Source of the DNA: Pseudooceanicola sediminis
GTDB taxonomy: Bacteria; Pseudomonadota; Alphaproteobacteria; Rhodobacterales; Rhodobacteraceae
DNA length: 64,000 bases
Assembly (NCBI RefSeq): GCF_003575965.1
Contig: NZ_QWJJ01000007.1
Location: 1-64,000, forward strand
Direction of reading: 5' to 3'
The notes beneath the pieces were generated by a model, which saw only the letters and a program-made list of their open reading frames with translations, was not told the origin of the DNA and searched no databases. Of this stretch, positions 1 to 8,372 are shown piece by piece. Position 1 is the stretch's first letter; each line of letters opens with the position of its first letter. Made by a program: the position numbers and the translations under genes.

Positions 1-891
<891 letters not shown>

Positions 892-971
892 TACGAACGG
901 TCGGATAACAACCGGTCATCGCGCCCGCCGCGGTGGCCAACATCGTCTTCCCCCCTTGCTGGAGAGCCAAC

Positions 972-1913
972 ATGCCCCTGCCCGACCTCCTCGTCCTGTC
1001 CATGATCCGGCCCGATCAGATGCGCCAGCTGGAGGCGGCTTATACCGTGCATCGCCTTGATCTTGCGGAAGATCCTGTTGCGTTTCTGGCAGAGGTCGCG
1101 CCGAGAATCCGCGCGGCTGTCACGACAGGCGGGCGCGGCATCACGGCTGACGAGGTCGCGGCCCTGCCTGCCCTGGAAATCGTCGCGACGTCGAGCGTGG
1201 GAACGGACAAGATCGACCTGGGGGCCTGTGCGGCGCGGGGCATCCACGTCACCAACACGCCGGATGTGCTGACCGATGACGTCGCCGATATCGCGCTCGG
1301 GCTGATCCTGATGACCCGGCGGCGGCTGGTTGAGGGGCACGCCTATGTCGCGTCCGGGGCCTGGGCGCAGGAGGGGCCGTTCGCGCTGACGTCTGCGCTG
1401 AAGGGCAAGAAGGTCGGCATCCTGGGGCTGGGGCGGATCGGCCAGGCGATTGCCGCGCGGTGCCTGCCCTTCGGGATGCGCGTGGGCTATTGCGCCCGCA
1501 GTGAAAAGCCGGTGGATTTCGAATTTATGCCTTCTCCACAGGCACTTGCGGAATGGTCGGACATCTTTGTGATCGCCACGCCGGGGGGGGCACAGACCGA
1601 AGCCCTGGTGTCGAAAGAGGTGATCGAGGCGATCGGGCCGCGGGGCACCTTGATCAACATCGCGCGTGGCAGCGTGGTGGACGAGGCGGCGATGATCGCG
1701 GCGTTGCAGGACGGCAGGCTGGGGTCGGCCGGGCTGGATGTGTTCGCGCGCGAGCCGGAGGCCGACAAGGCATTGACCAGCCTGCATAATGTTGCCCTGT
1801 CACCGCACCACGCCAGCGGTACGGTCGAGACGCGCGATGCCATGGCGCAGCTGGTCGTCGACAACCTGGCGGCGCATTTCGCGGGGGCGCCGCTGTTGAC
1901 TCCGGTCGGCTAA
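972..1913 (+). CDS. D-isomer-specific 2-hydroxyacid dehydrogenase
   Basis: A 313-residue NAD(P)-dependent oxidoreductase that interconverts a 2-oxo acid and a D-2-hydroxy acid (glyoxylate, hydroxypyruvate or a sugar-derived oxo acid). The Rossmann motif GLGRIG lies near residue 160. The catalytic Arg (NIARGSVVDE), Glu (FAREPE) and His (SPHHASG) follow in the expected order. ATG at 972 is preferred over an in-frame ATG at 933 because GGAGAG sits just upstream and the product then starts at the usual family position. It follows the RraA-family gene by 80 bases on the same strand and probably belongs to the same sugar-acid operon. The substrate cannot be read from the sequence. Confidence 0.85.
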   Translation: MPLPDLLVLSMIRPDQMRQLEAAYTVHRLDLAEDPVAFLAEVAPRIRAAVTTGGRGITADEVAALPALEIVATSSVGTDKIDLGACAARGIHVTNTPDVLTDDVADIALGLILMTRRRLVEGHAYVASGAWAQEGPFALTSALKGKKVGILGLGRIGQAIAARCLPFGMRVGYCARSEKPVDFEFMPSPQALAEWSDIFVIATPGGAQTEALVSKEVIEAIGPRGTLINIARGSVVDEAAMIAALQDGRLGSAGLDVFAREPEADKALTSLHNVALSPHHASGTVETRDAMAQLVVDNLAAHFAGAPLLTPVG

Positions 1914-1929
1914 ACCGCTGAAAACGTGT

Positions 1930-2304
1930 CTAGAATCCGTGCATTCGCTTGGCCCATTGCAGGCCGACCATCCCACCCTTGACGCGCGGCAGCATCAGTA
2001 GCGCCAGCACCAGGCAGACGGCGGACATGCTCAGGGCCAGCACCAGGGGGCGGTCAGCCATCAGGTGAAACAGGGATGTGAGCAGGAACACCCCGACGTG
2101 CCCGACGATCAGGATGGTGATATAGGCCGGGCCGTCATCGGTGCGCTGATGCGTCAGATCAAGCGCGCAATGCGGGCATGTGCTGCGTATCTTGAGGTAT
2201 TTGCTGAACAATTCGCCCTCGCCACAGCGCGGGCAACGGCCACGGGCGCCGCGAAGCAGGGCGGGTTTCAGCGCGCGGTCGTCTATGTCAGTGGCCATGG
2301 TCAT
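1930..2304 (-). CDS. DUF983 family membrane protein
   Basis: A 124-residue protein with an N-terminal zinc-ribbon-like pair of cysteine motifs (CPRCGEG near residue 24 and CPHC near residue 42) followed by two hydrophobic segments (about 62-80 and 86-106). This is the DUF983 layout common in alphaproteobacteria, often near cytochrome oxidase or transport genes. The function is unknown. The ATG at 2304 has a CGGAG ribosome site about seven bases upstream. It is convergent with the hydroxyacid dehydrogenase, whose stop lies 16 bases away, and shares no evident operon with its neighbours. Confidence 0.8.
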   Translation of the reverse strand: MTMATDIDDRALKPALLRGARGRCPRCGEGELFSKYLKIRSTCPHCALDLTHQRTDDGPAYITILIVGHVGVFLLTSLFHLMADRPLVLALSMSAVCLVLALLMLPRVKGGMVGLQWAKRMHGF

Positions 2305-2759
2305 GAAATGCTCCGTCTATGTTGCCCATCATATAGGCGGTTTTGCAACCGGGTTGAATGGGCGTGAGCCCTTTGGCGCGGGATGCAATGTCGCAGGCCG
2401 CAGGCCCCCAAACGCGGCGGATGATCCGCCGTGGCCTTGCGTGTCGGACACGAGCGTCGGTAAGGCCGGGCTAAGCCATTGATATCGTGAAATAGCCACG
2501 TCGGTATCTGAACGGTATTGAAACGGTATCTGAACGGTGCCGGCGCGCAGTCGCGGGCGCATACAGATGAGACGAAATCGCGCCGCAGCTAGCCCCCCGG
2601 ATGAGGCAAAGGATTCGTCCGCCGGGCTCGCCCCCCCCTGTCACAGGGCCCGCCGAGTTGCCCCGCAGAATGGACCGGCAAGCGCATCGGCGGCCCGGAG
2701 CAGCAGCCCCGACCAGTGGCGGCGCCCTCTTGAGCGTCCAGCAGGGCGGGCTGGCGGGA
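2305..2759. other. Intergenic region, 455 bp, carrying a dispersed repeat
   Basis: The gap lies between the start of the DUF983 gene and the end of the PiT transporter gene, both on the minus strand. It holds the 5' region of the DUF983 gene, the repeat copy at 2471-2539, and about 200 bases of GC-rich sequence downstream of the transporter with C-rich runs near 2630. Short open frames here have no family resemblance and run through the repeat, so no gene is called. Confidence 0.5.
2471..2539. repeat. Dispersed intergenic repeat, copy 1, with 11-bp internal period
   Basis: These 69 bases align without gaps to 19304-19372, with about 58 positions identical by eye. Within the element, an 11-bp unit of the form CGGTATCTGAA occurs three times in tandem (2502-2512, 2513-2523, 2524-2534) and is followed by CGGTG. 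The same three-unit pattern is kept in the second copy although the unit sequences have diverged. It is not coding in any convincing frame. Confidence 0.75.
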
Positions 2760-4241
2760 TCAGCCCAGCAGGCCGCCGAGCAGCAGGAACATCAGCGCCG
2801 ACATCAGGGCCGCGGCGGGCACGGTGATCACCCAGGCGGCAATGATGGTCATGAAGTGCGACCGGCGCACCAGCTTGCGGCGGCGGCGTTCCTCGGCCGC
2901 GTGACCTGGGGTTGCGGGACGGGCCTGGGCCGAGGTGCGCGCGCGCTTTTCCATGTACCATTCGCGGTAGAAGCCGACGCCGAACACCCCGCCGACCGCG
3001 ATGTGAGTCGAGCTGACGGGCAATCCCAGCCACGACGCGACGATCACCGTCAGCGCCGCCGAGAGAGAGACGCAATAGGCCCGCATCGGGTTCAGCTTGG
3101 TGATCTGGTTGCCGACCATGCGGATCAGTTTCGGCCCGAACAGGACCAACCCGAAGGAGATGCCGAAAGCGCCGATGACCATGACCCACATCGGAATCAT
3201 GACCTGCCCGGCGGCGGCACCGAAATGCTGGGCGTGGACGATGGCGGCCAGCGGCCCGACCGCGTTGGCAACGTCATTCGCGCCATGGGCAAACGACAGC
3301 AACGCCGCCGAGGCGACCAGCGGAAAGGCGAACAGCACCTTGAGCGACCGGTTGCGGTTTTCCAGGCCCCGCGACTGGCGGCGGATCAGCGGGATCGCGA
3401 TGGCCCAGCTGGCCAGCCCGACGCCCGCACCGATCAGCAGCGCGTGCCCCATGGTGATGGCGAACAGATGCTTGAGCCCCTTGAGCGCCAGGTAGGTGGC
3501 GAAGGCGCCGGTCATCAGCCCGATAAGCACCGGCACCCATTTGCGGGCCGCTGCAATCTTGTCTTCGGTGTAGATGATGCGGGACTTGATGAAGGCGAGC
3601 ATGGCGGCGGCGATGATGCCGCCCAGCAACGGCGAGATCACCCAGCTGGCGGCAATCGCGCCCATGGTGCCCCATTGCACGGCGCCAAAGCCCGCGGCGG
3701 CCACCCCTGCCCCCATGACGCCACCGACGACGGAGTGCGTGGTCGACACCGGCGCACCGATCCAGGTGGCCAGGTTGACCCATATCGCCGCCGACAGCAG
3801 CGCCGACATCATGGCCCAGACAAAGATGCGGGTATTGGCGACCGCCGCGGGGTCGATGATGCCCTTGGAGATGGTCGAGACGACGTCCCCCCCAGCCAGC
3901 AGCGCCCCCGCGCTTTCGAATATCGCGGCGATGGCGATGGCACCGAACATCGACAGGGCATTGGCCCCGACCGCCGGGCCCATGTTGTTGGCCACGTCGT
4001 TGGCGCCGATGTTCAGCGCCATGTAGGCCCCGAAAGCCGCCGCCGCGATGACGATCAGCGACCCCGGCTCCTGTCCGATGATCAGCGCCGCGGCCAGCGA
4101 GGCGAGCACGATGAACACGAGCGAGACCCCGACCCCGACCAGCGGGCGCGAGACGTAGTTGGTGGCGTATTCGACGCGCGAGAAACGGTTCAGATCGCGG
4201 TCGAGCGTCTGCCACTGATAATTGTTGGTCGGGTCTGGCAA
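2760..4241 (-). CDS. Inorganic phosphate transporter, PiT family
   Basis: A membrane permease of about 493 residues for low-affinity uptake of phosphate, probably as a metal-phosphate complex driven by the proton gradient. The two PiT repeats are visible: GANDVANNMGPAVGA in the first half and the matching HGANDVANAVGPLAA in the second, each in a block of hydrophobic segments. A conserved amphipathic N-terminus (QTLDRDLNRFSR) precedes the first membrane span. The start is uncertain. The frame stays open to a GTG at 4391, but the extra 50 residues look non-coding (Pro/Arg-rich). A TTG at 4241 with a purine-rich upstream stretch gives the usual family start. It lies downstream of the NUDIX gene on the same strand, about 165 bases away. 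Confidence 0.85.
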   Translation of the reverse strand: MPDPTNNYQWQTLDRDLNRFSRVEYATNYVSRPLVGVGVSLVFIVLASLAAALIIGQEPGSLIVIAAAAFGAYMALNIGANDVANNMGPAVGANALSMFGAIAIAAIFESAGALLAGGDVVSTISKGIIDPAAVANTRIFVWAMMSALLSAAIWVNLATWIGAPVSTTHSVVGGVMGAGVAAAGFGAVQWGTMGAIAASWVISPLLGGIIAAAMLAFIKSRIIYTEDKIAAARKWVPVLIGLMTGAFATYLALKGLKHLFAITMGHALLIGAGVGLASWAIAIPLIRRQSRGLENRNRSLKVLFAFPLVASAALLSFAHGANDVANAVGPLAAIVHAQHFGAAAGQVMIPMWVMVIGAFGISFGLVLFGPKLIRMVGNQITKLNPMRAYCVSLSAALTVIVASWLGLPVSSTHIAVGGVFGVGFYREWYMEKRARTSAQARPATPGHAAEERRRRKLVRRSHFMTIIAAWVITVPAAALMSALMFLLLGGLLG

Positions 4242-4406
4242 GGTACTTTTTCCGTTTATGCTGTCGTGCGAAGGGCTTGGGTCGGGCCGGCAGACCTGCG
4301 GGGCGTTGCCTGCGGGCGTCTGCCTGCGGGGCTGGGCCTTGGAGTCTGTACCTGCGGTGAGGCGACACGCGCCCGGCGCAGTCCGGGCCACCTGCCCGGC
4401 ACGTCG

Positions 4407-4874
4407 TCAGCCTGTTACTGTCACGGGCAGGTCGCGCAACAGCGCCTTCAGTCCGGGTTCATCGACGACATTGGCGGCGTCCTCGGGGGTCATCCATTCG
4501 CGGGTGCGTTCTGCCGCCTCGGGGAAATCGTCAAGCAGCTTGACCACCGGGATCGCGAAGACCTCGACGTCCGTTGTGACGGGTACGCCCCCCTTGAGGC
4601 GTTTGTCATAGCGGTAGGTGCCGATCATGCGGGGCGGTGTGCCGTCGGATTTGACGCCCGCTTCCTCCCACGCTTCCTCGAGCGCGGTGCCGCCGGCATC
4701 AAAGCCGCGCTTTGGCCAGCCCTTTGGCAGAATCCAGCGCCCGGTGTCGCGTGAGGTGATCACCAGCACCTGCACCTGCGCCCCCGCATTGCGATAACAC
4801 AGAGCCGCCACCTGAAAGCGGCTGGGCCGCACAACCAGCGGCAGAATGACATTTTCCCAGAAAGTTCGCAGCAT
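4407..4874 (-). CDS. NUDIX hydrolase
   Basis: A 155-residue hydrolase of the NUDIX fold, of the short type resembling diphosphoinositol-polyphosphate phosphohydrolases. The NUDIX box spans G52-V74 (from GWPKRG to EEAGV). The metal-binding acidic cluster E66/E67 and E70/E71 is present. The usual Glu after Gx5 is Phe, and the Arg of the REUXEE motif is replaced by Glu, so the box is degenerate. The preceding WILPKG is typical of the diphosphoinositol-type subgroup. ATG at 4874 with GAGGG upstream is preferred to a TTG at 4907. Substrate unknown; it lies upstream of the phosphate transporter. Confidence 0.82.
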   Translation of the reverse strand: MLRTFWENVILPLVVRPSRFQVAALCYRNAGAQVQVLVITSRDTGRWILPKGWPKRGFDAGGTALEEAWEEAGVKSDGTPPRMIGTYRYDKRLKGGVPVTTDVEVFAIPVVKLLDDFPEAAERTREWMTPEDAANVVDEPGLKALLRDLPVTVTG

Positions 4875-4965
4875 AAGCCCTCGCCCCGCTCGGTTTGGTC
4901 GGGTCAAGTACCATCATTACCCGCGTTTTTGCAATGTTTTGCGAAAGATCTGCCATAGGTTGTGT

Positions 4966-5877
4966 TCAGGGGGTCGATCCGGCGGGATCGAACAGGTCAC
5001 GCTTGTGCGCCGCGAGGAAGTCGAGGAAGGCGCGCAGGCGGCGTGGCATGCTGCGCCCGGCAAGGTAGACGACGTGGATATCCAGGGGCGGCGCCTCGAC
5101 ATGGGGCAGCACGCGGACCAGTCGGCCATCGCGCAGGGCGGGGCCGATCACGTAGTCGGGCGACATGGCGATGCCTTCGCCGGCGAGTGCCAGTTCCAGC
5201 GCGGCGCGGGCGGAATTGACCATGTAGGGCCCGCGCACGACGATCTTGCGCAGCACGCCCTCCTCGGTCAGATCCCAGCCGCCGCGGCTGCGGATGTTGG
5301 TGTCGCGCAGGCAGGCGTGATGGCCGAGATCGTCAAGGCGCTGCGGCGTGCCGTGGCGCGCAAGGTAGCCGGGCGAAGCGACCAGCAGCAATCCCGTGGC
5401 CCCCAGCCGCCGCGCCAGCAGGGCACTGTCGGACAGCGCGCCGATGCGGATGGCGGCGTCCGTCCCTTCGGCAGCGAGGTCGCAATAGGCATCCGACAGG
5501 CGCAGGTCGATCACCAGGTCGGGGTGCAGCGCGCGAAAGCGGCGCAGCAGGTGCTGGACCTGGTGTTCACCAAAGATCACCGGGGCCGAGACGCGCAGCG
5601 TACCGCTCAGCCCGCGCCCCGGTTCGTTGATCGCCGAGGTCATCTCCTCGAACTCGTCCAGCCAGGCGGGGGCGCGGGCATAGAGGCTTTCGCCCGCCGC
5701 CGTCATGCCGAGCTTGCGCGTGGTGCGTTGCAGCAGCCGGGTGCCGAGGCGATCCTCGAGCGCGGCCATGTATTTCGACGCCAGCTTGCCGGAAATGCCC
5801 AGACGCGCCCCGGCCTGGGCGAAAGACCCGGTGTCGACCGCGGCGACAAAGACGCGGATGCCGTCGAGAAAATCCAT
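4966..5877 (-). CDS. LysR-family transcriptional regulator
   Basis: A 303-residue LysR regulator. The N-terminal winged helix-turn-helix covers about residues 1-60 (MDFLDGIRVFVAAVDTGSFA, then a recognition helix in GKLASKYMAALE). The C-terminal periplasmic-binding-like effector domain starts at SGTLRVSAP. ATG at 5877 gives the canonical LysR start; a frame open to 5934 adds unrelated residues. It is divergent from the DoxX gene with 164 bases between, so DoxX and the glutathionyl-hydroquinone reductase beyond it are likely targets, probably in response to quinone or electrophile stress (inference from context). The effector is unknown. Confidence 0.85.
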   Translation of the reverse strand: MDFLDGIRVFVAAVDTGSFAQAGARLGISGKLASKYMAALEDRLGTRLLQRTTRKLGMTAAGESLYARAPAWLDEFEEMTSAINEPGRGLSGTLRVSAPVIFGEHQVQHLLRRFRALHPDLVIDLRLSDAYCDLAAEGTDAAIRIGALSDSALLARRLGATGLLLVASPGYLARHGTPQRLDDLGHHACLRDTNIRSRGGWDLTEEGVLRKIVVRGPYMVNSARAALELALAGEGIAMSPDYVIGPALRDGRLVRVLPHVEAPPLDIHVVYLAGRSMPRRLRAFLDFLAAHKRDLFDPAGSTP

Positions 5878-6041
5878 GGCGGGCCTCATTCGGAACAAAA
5901 TGGCGAAGGTCATTCCACACATACGCCGTATCAAGGAAAACGGAAATACGCGAAAAGGCGGTCATCGCGACGGGGCCGGAGGGCCTGCCGACGCACATCC
6001 CCCTTCAACCGGCGCGGCAGACGCGCCAAGGAGTGACTGAC

Positions 6042-6455
6042 ATGATCGATACCAAGACGGCCCCCTATGCGGCGCTGATACTGCGCGTTGTCACCGGCGT
6101 GCTTTTCCTGATCCACGGCCTGGTCAAGCTGTTCGTCTTTACCCCGGCCGGGACGGCCGGATATTTCCAGTCGATCGGCCTGCCCGGGTGGCTGGGCTAT
6201 GCGACCATGCTGATCGAGATCATCGGCGGGCTGGCCCTGATCCTGGGCGTCGGCACGCGCCTCGTCGCGCTGGTGATGGTTCCCGTGATGCTGGGCGCGG
6301 CGCTGTTTGGCCACGCCGGCAACGGCTTTACCTTTTCCAACCCCGGTGGTGGCTGGGAATATCCGGTGATGTGGGCCTTTGTCATGGCCGCCATCGCGGC
6401 CCTGGGCGACGGCGCCTACGCCCTGAAACCGCTGGGCCGCAAGTCAGCCGACTGA
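6042..6455 (+). CDS. DoxX family membrane protein
   Basis: A 137-residue protein with four predicted membrane spans and the DoxX signature (LRVVTGVLFLIHGLVKL near the N-terminus, then GLPGWLGYATMLIEIIGGLA). DoxX-like proteins are small inner-membrane proteins often linked to thiosulfate/quinone or oxidative-stress functions; no defined reaction can be assigned. The ATG at 6042 is chosen because AAGGAG at 6028-6033 lies eight bases upstream. A GTG at 6033 would overlap that site. A Rho-independent terminator at 6466-6500 follows directly. Confidence 0.85.
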   Translation: MIDTKTAPYAALILRVVTGVLFLIHGLVKLFVFTPAGTAGYFQSIGLPGWLGYATMLIEIIGGLALILGVGTRLVALVMVPVMLGAALFGHAGNGFTFSNPGGGWEYPVMWAFVMAAIAALGDGAYALKPLGRKSAD

Positions 6456-6465
6456 CGCCCGCGCC

Positions 6466-6500
6466 AAACGCCCGTCCCGTTCGATCCGGGCGGGCGTTTT
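6466..6500 (+). terminator. Rho-independent terminator of the DoxX gene
   Basis: The stem AAACGCCCG(T)CCCG at 6466-6479 pairs with CGGGCGGGCGTTT at 6487-6499 around a TTCGATC loop, with one bulged T, and ends in TTTT. It begins ten bases after the DoxX stop codon, so the downstream glutathione transferase gene probably has its own promoter or receives only read-through. Confidence 0.8.
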
Positions 6501-6539
6501 CCCTTGCTGAGGCCCATCGGGCAGGACGGAGAGACCGAG

Positions 6540-7499
6540 ATGCTGGTGAACGGACACTGGACAAGCGACTGGACGCCGGTACAGGCCAAGGATGCCGAGG
6601 GACGGTTTATTCGCCAGACCTCGTCCTTTCGCAACTGGATCACGCCGGACGGTTCCGCCGGACCGACGGGCGAAGCCGGGTTTCCCGCCGAGGCAGGGCG
6701 CTATCGCCTGTATGTCGCGCTGATCTGCCCATGGGCGTCGCGTACCCTGATCGCCCGCAAGCTGAAGAGGCTGGAGGAGGTGATTTCGGTCACGGTCGTC
6801 GCCCCGATGCTGAGCGATCAGGGGTGGTCCTTTGGCGGCTATCCCGGGGCCGACGATGACCCGCTGTTCGGCGCGCAGTACATGCACGAGATCTACACAC
6901 GTGCCGACCCGGCCTTTACCGGGCGGGCGACGGTGCCGGTGCTGTGGGACGAAAAGCGTGACATGATGGTCAACAACGAAAGCGCCGACATCCTGCGGAT
7001 GCTGAACACCGCCTTCGAGGCGATCGTGCCCGGCAAGGTCGACCTCTATCCGCAGGCGCTGCGCGGCGCCATCGACGCGCTGAACCCGGTGATCTATGAC
7101 CGGCTGAACAACGGCGTCTACAAGGCGGGCTTTGCCAGTTCGCAACAGGCCTATGACGAGGCGGTCGAGGGCGTGTTCGAAACGCTGGACATGCTGGAGG
7201 ACCGGATCGAAGGCGATTTCCTGTTCGGAGAAGCGGTGACGGAAACCGACATCCGCCTGTTCGTGACCCTGATCCGGTTCGATGCCGCCTATCACGGGCT
7301 GTTCAAGACCAACCGGGCCCGGATCGCGGATTACCCGAAATTGCAGGCGCTGATGGAAAACGTGCTGCACCTGCCCGGCGTTGCCGGGACCGTGAACATG
7401 GACCATATCACGCGCGGCTATTATTCGATCAAGGCCCTGAACCCGACCGGCATCACGCCGACTGGCCCGGCCAACGTGCTGAAACTGCTGGCGGTTTGA
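6540..7499 (+). CDS. Glutathione S-transferase, glutathionyl-hydroquinone reductase type (YqjG/ECM4-like)
   Basis: A 319-residue Xi-class glutathione transferase that uses glutathione to reduce S-glutathionyl-hydroquinones. The catalytic Cys63 sits in the ICPWA motif and is followed by RTLIARKL, typical of this class. NNESADILRMLN forms the glutathione-binding part of the thioredoxin domain, and the C-terminal helical domain follows (TETDIRLFVTLIRFD). ATG at 6540 with GGAGAG upstream is chosen over an in-frame start at 6504 that lies in the terminator's tail. It sits next to DoxX and a LysR regulator, consistent with quinone detoxification. It is cytosolic, with no signal peptide. Confidence 0.88.
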   Translation: MLVNGHWTSDWTPVQAKDAEGRFIRQTSSFRNWITPDGSAGPTGEAGFPAEAGRYRLYVALICPWASRTLIARKLKRLEEVISVTVVAPMLSDQGWSFGGYPGADDDPLFGAQYMHEIYTRADPAFTGRATVPVLWDEKRDMMVNNESADILRMLNTAFEAIVPGKVDLYPQALRGAIDALNPVIYDRLNNGVYKAGFASSQQAYDEAVEGVFETLDMLEDRIEGDFLFGEAVTETDIRLFVTLIRFDAAYHGLFKTNRARIADYPKLQALMENVLHLPGVAGTVNMDHITRGYYSIKALNPTGITPTGPANVLKLLAV

Positions 7500-7670
7500 C
7501 GCGCCGGGCGCCGCACGCCGCCTGCCCGCCGCGCGTCTTGTCCTGGACCGTGGCGCGCGGGGTGGAAAGGGCGGAGGCATGGGGGCGATGCAATGGCGAG
7601 CGGTTACATCACGAGCCCGCCACACCCTGCCAGTTGCGAATGCGTATCATTATATATGTCTTTGAATTGT

Positions 7671-7699
7671 TTGACACTTGTCCATCCGCACCCTATCTG
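7671..7699 (+). promoter_or_regulatory. Sigma-70-type promoter upstream of mntP
   Basis: TTGACA at 7671-7676 and TATCTG at 7694-7699 are separated by exactly 17 bases, close to the consensus. Just upstream, AATG-N5-CATT lies in an AT-rich patch (about 7639-7651) and could be a Fur/Mur-family metal-regulator site, but this is only suggestive. A transcript would start near 7706, giving a leader of about 80 bases before mntP. Confidence 0.55.
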
Positions 7700-7730
7700 A
7701 TGCGAACAGGACAAACCGACCCACCTTTTT

Positions 7731-7757
7731 GACGCCGCCCGCAGGGTCGGCGTCTTT
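7731..7757 (+). terminator. Terminator-like hairpin in the mntP leader
   Basis: GACGCCGCCC pairs with GGG(T)CGGCGTC around a GCA loop, followed by TTTT. It lies between the candidate promoter at 7671-7699 and the mntP start at 7785. It could be an attenuator in the mntP leader, or it could end a very short RNA. The leader before it is only about 25 bases, too short for a known manganese riboswitch aptamer. Confidence 0.6.
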
Positions 7758-7784
7758 TGCATCTTCGCAGTCAGGATACGCCCC

Positions 7785-8342
7785 ATGTCCCCGGTCAGCA
7801 TCGGCATCCTTGCCCTCAGTCTGTCGATCGATGCGTTCATCGCCGCGCTTGGGCGCGGTGCGAAGCGGCAGGGCATCGGCCTGGGGCGGGCCGTGCGCAC
7901 CGGGATGATCTTTGGCCTGGCCGAAGCCGTGACACCGTTGATCGGCTGGACGCTGGGCATGGCGGCGAGCCGCTATGTCGCGGCGGTCGATCACTGGATC
8001 GCCTTTGCCCTGCTGGGCGTGGTCGGGTGCCGCATGATCCTGTCGGCAGCACAGGGGCACGGCAGCGCCCTGCCCGAGCACACAAGCCCATGGGCCCTGC
8101 TGGCGACGGCCATCGGCACGTCTGTCGACGCGATGGCCGTGGGCGTGTCGCTGGCCTTTGCGCAGGTCCACATCCTGACGGTCGCCCTGGCGATCGGGGT
8201 GGCGACGACCTGCATGGCCACGGCGGGCCTGATGGCGGGTGGCGTTCTTGGCCTGCGCTTTGGCCGCATCGCCGAGGCGATCGGCGGCGGGGCGCTGATC
8301 ATCATGGGCTGCGGTATCCTGATCAGCCACCTGGCGGCCTGA
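7785..8342 (+). CDS. mntP: Manganese efflux pump MntP
   Basis: A 185-residue inner-membrane protein with six hydrophobic segments. The paired MntP signatures are SLSIDAFIAALGRG at residues 13-26 and GTSVDAMAVGVSLA near residue 112. Their conserved aspartates form the metal path in the family. It exports Mn(II) and protects against manganese overload. Its upstream region holds a near-consensus promoter and an early terminator hairpin, so expression is probably metal-controlled. It is convergent with rhaK; a stem at 8338-8372 covers both stop codons. Confidence 0.9.
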   Translation: MSPVSIGILALSLSIDAFIAALGRGAKRQGIGLGRAVRTGMIFGLAEAVTPLIGWTLGMAASRYVAAVDHWIAFALLGVVGCRMILSAAQGHGSALPEHTSPWALLATAIGTSVDAMAVGVSLAFAQVHILTVALAIGVATTCMATAGLMAGGVLGLRFGRIAEAIGGGALIIMGCGILISHLAA

Positions 8343-8372
8343 CGCGCGGCGCCGCAAGGGCGGGGCGTCAGG
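8338..8372. terminator. Bidirectional hairpin between mntP and rhaK
   Basis: CCTGACGC at 8338-8345 pairs with GCGTCAGG at 8365-8372, so the stem includes both stop codons (mntP 8340-8342, rhaK 8368-8370). There is no clear T run on either side, so it may act as a 3' stabiliser rather than a strong intrinsic terminator. Confidence 0.4.

Noticed and set aside
2329..2562. A 77-codon minus-strand frame in the gap before the DUF983 gene
   Set aside because: Half of it is the dispersed repeat, whose second copy encodes a different and interrupted peptide. There is no ribosome site.
2601..4754. A 717-codon open frame on the plus strand across the PiT and NUDIX genes
   Set aside because: It is antisense to two genes with clear family motifs, is rich in Arg, Gly and His, and has no recognisable domain. 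Long antisense frames are common at this GC content.
7496..7732. A 78-codon plus-strand frame before mntP
   Set aside because: It crosses the mntP promoter and ends at the leader hairpin. It has no homology and no start signal.
7700..7784. A yybP-ykoY manganese riboswitch in the mntP leader
   Set aside because: The sequence between the likely transcript start and the hairpin is about 25 bases, too short for the aptamer, and its conserved loops are not seen.
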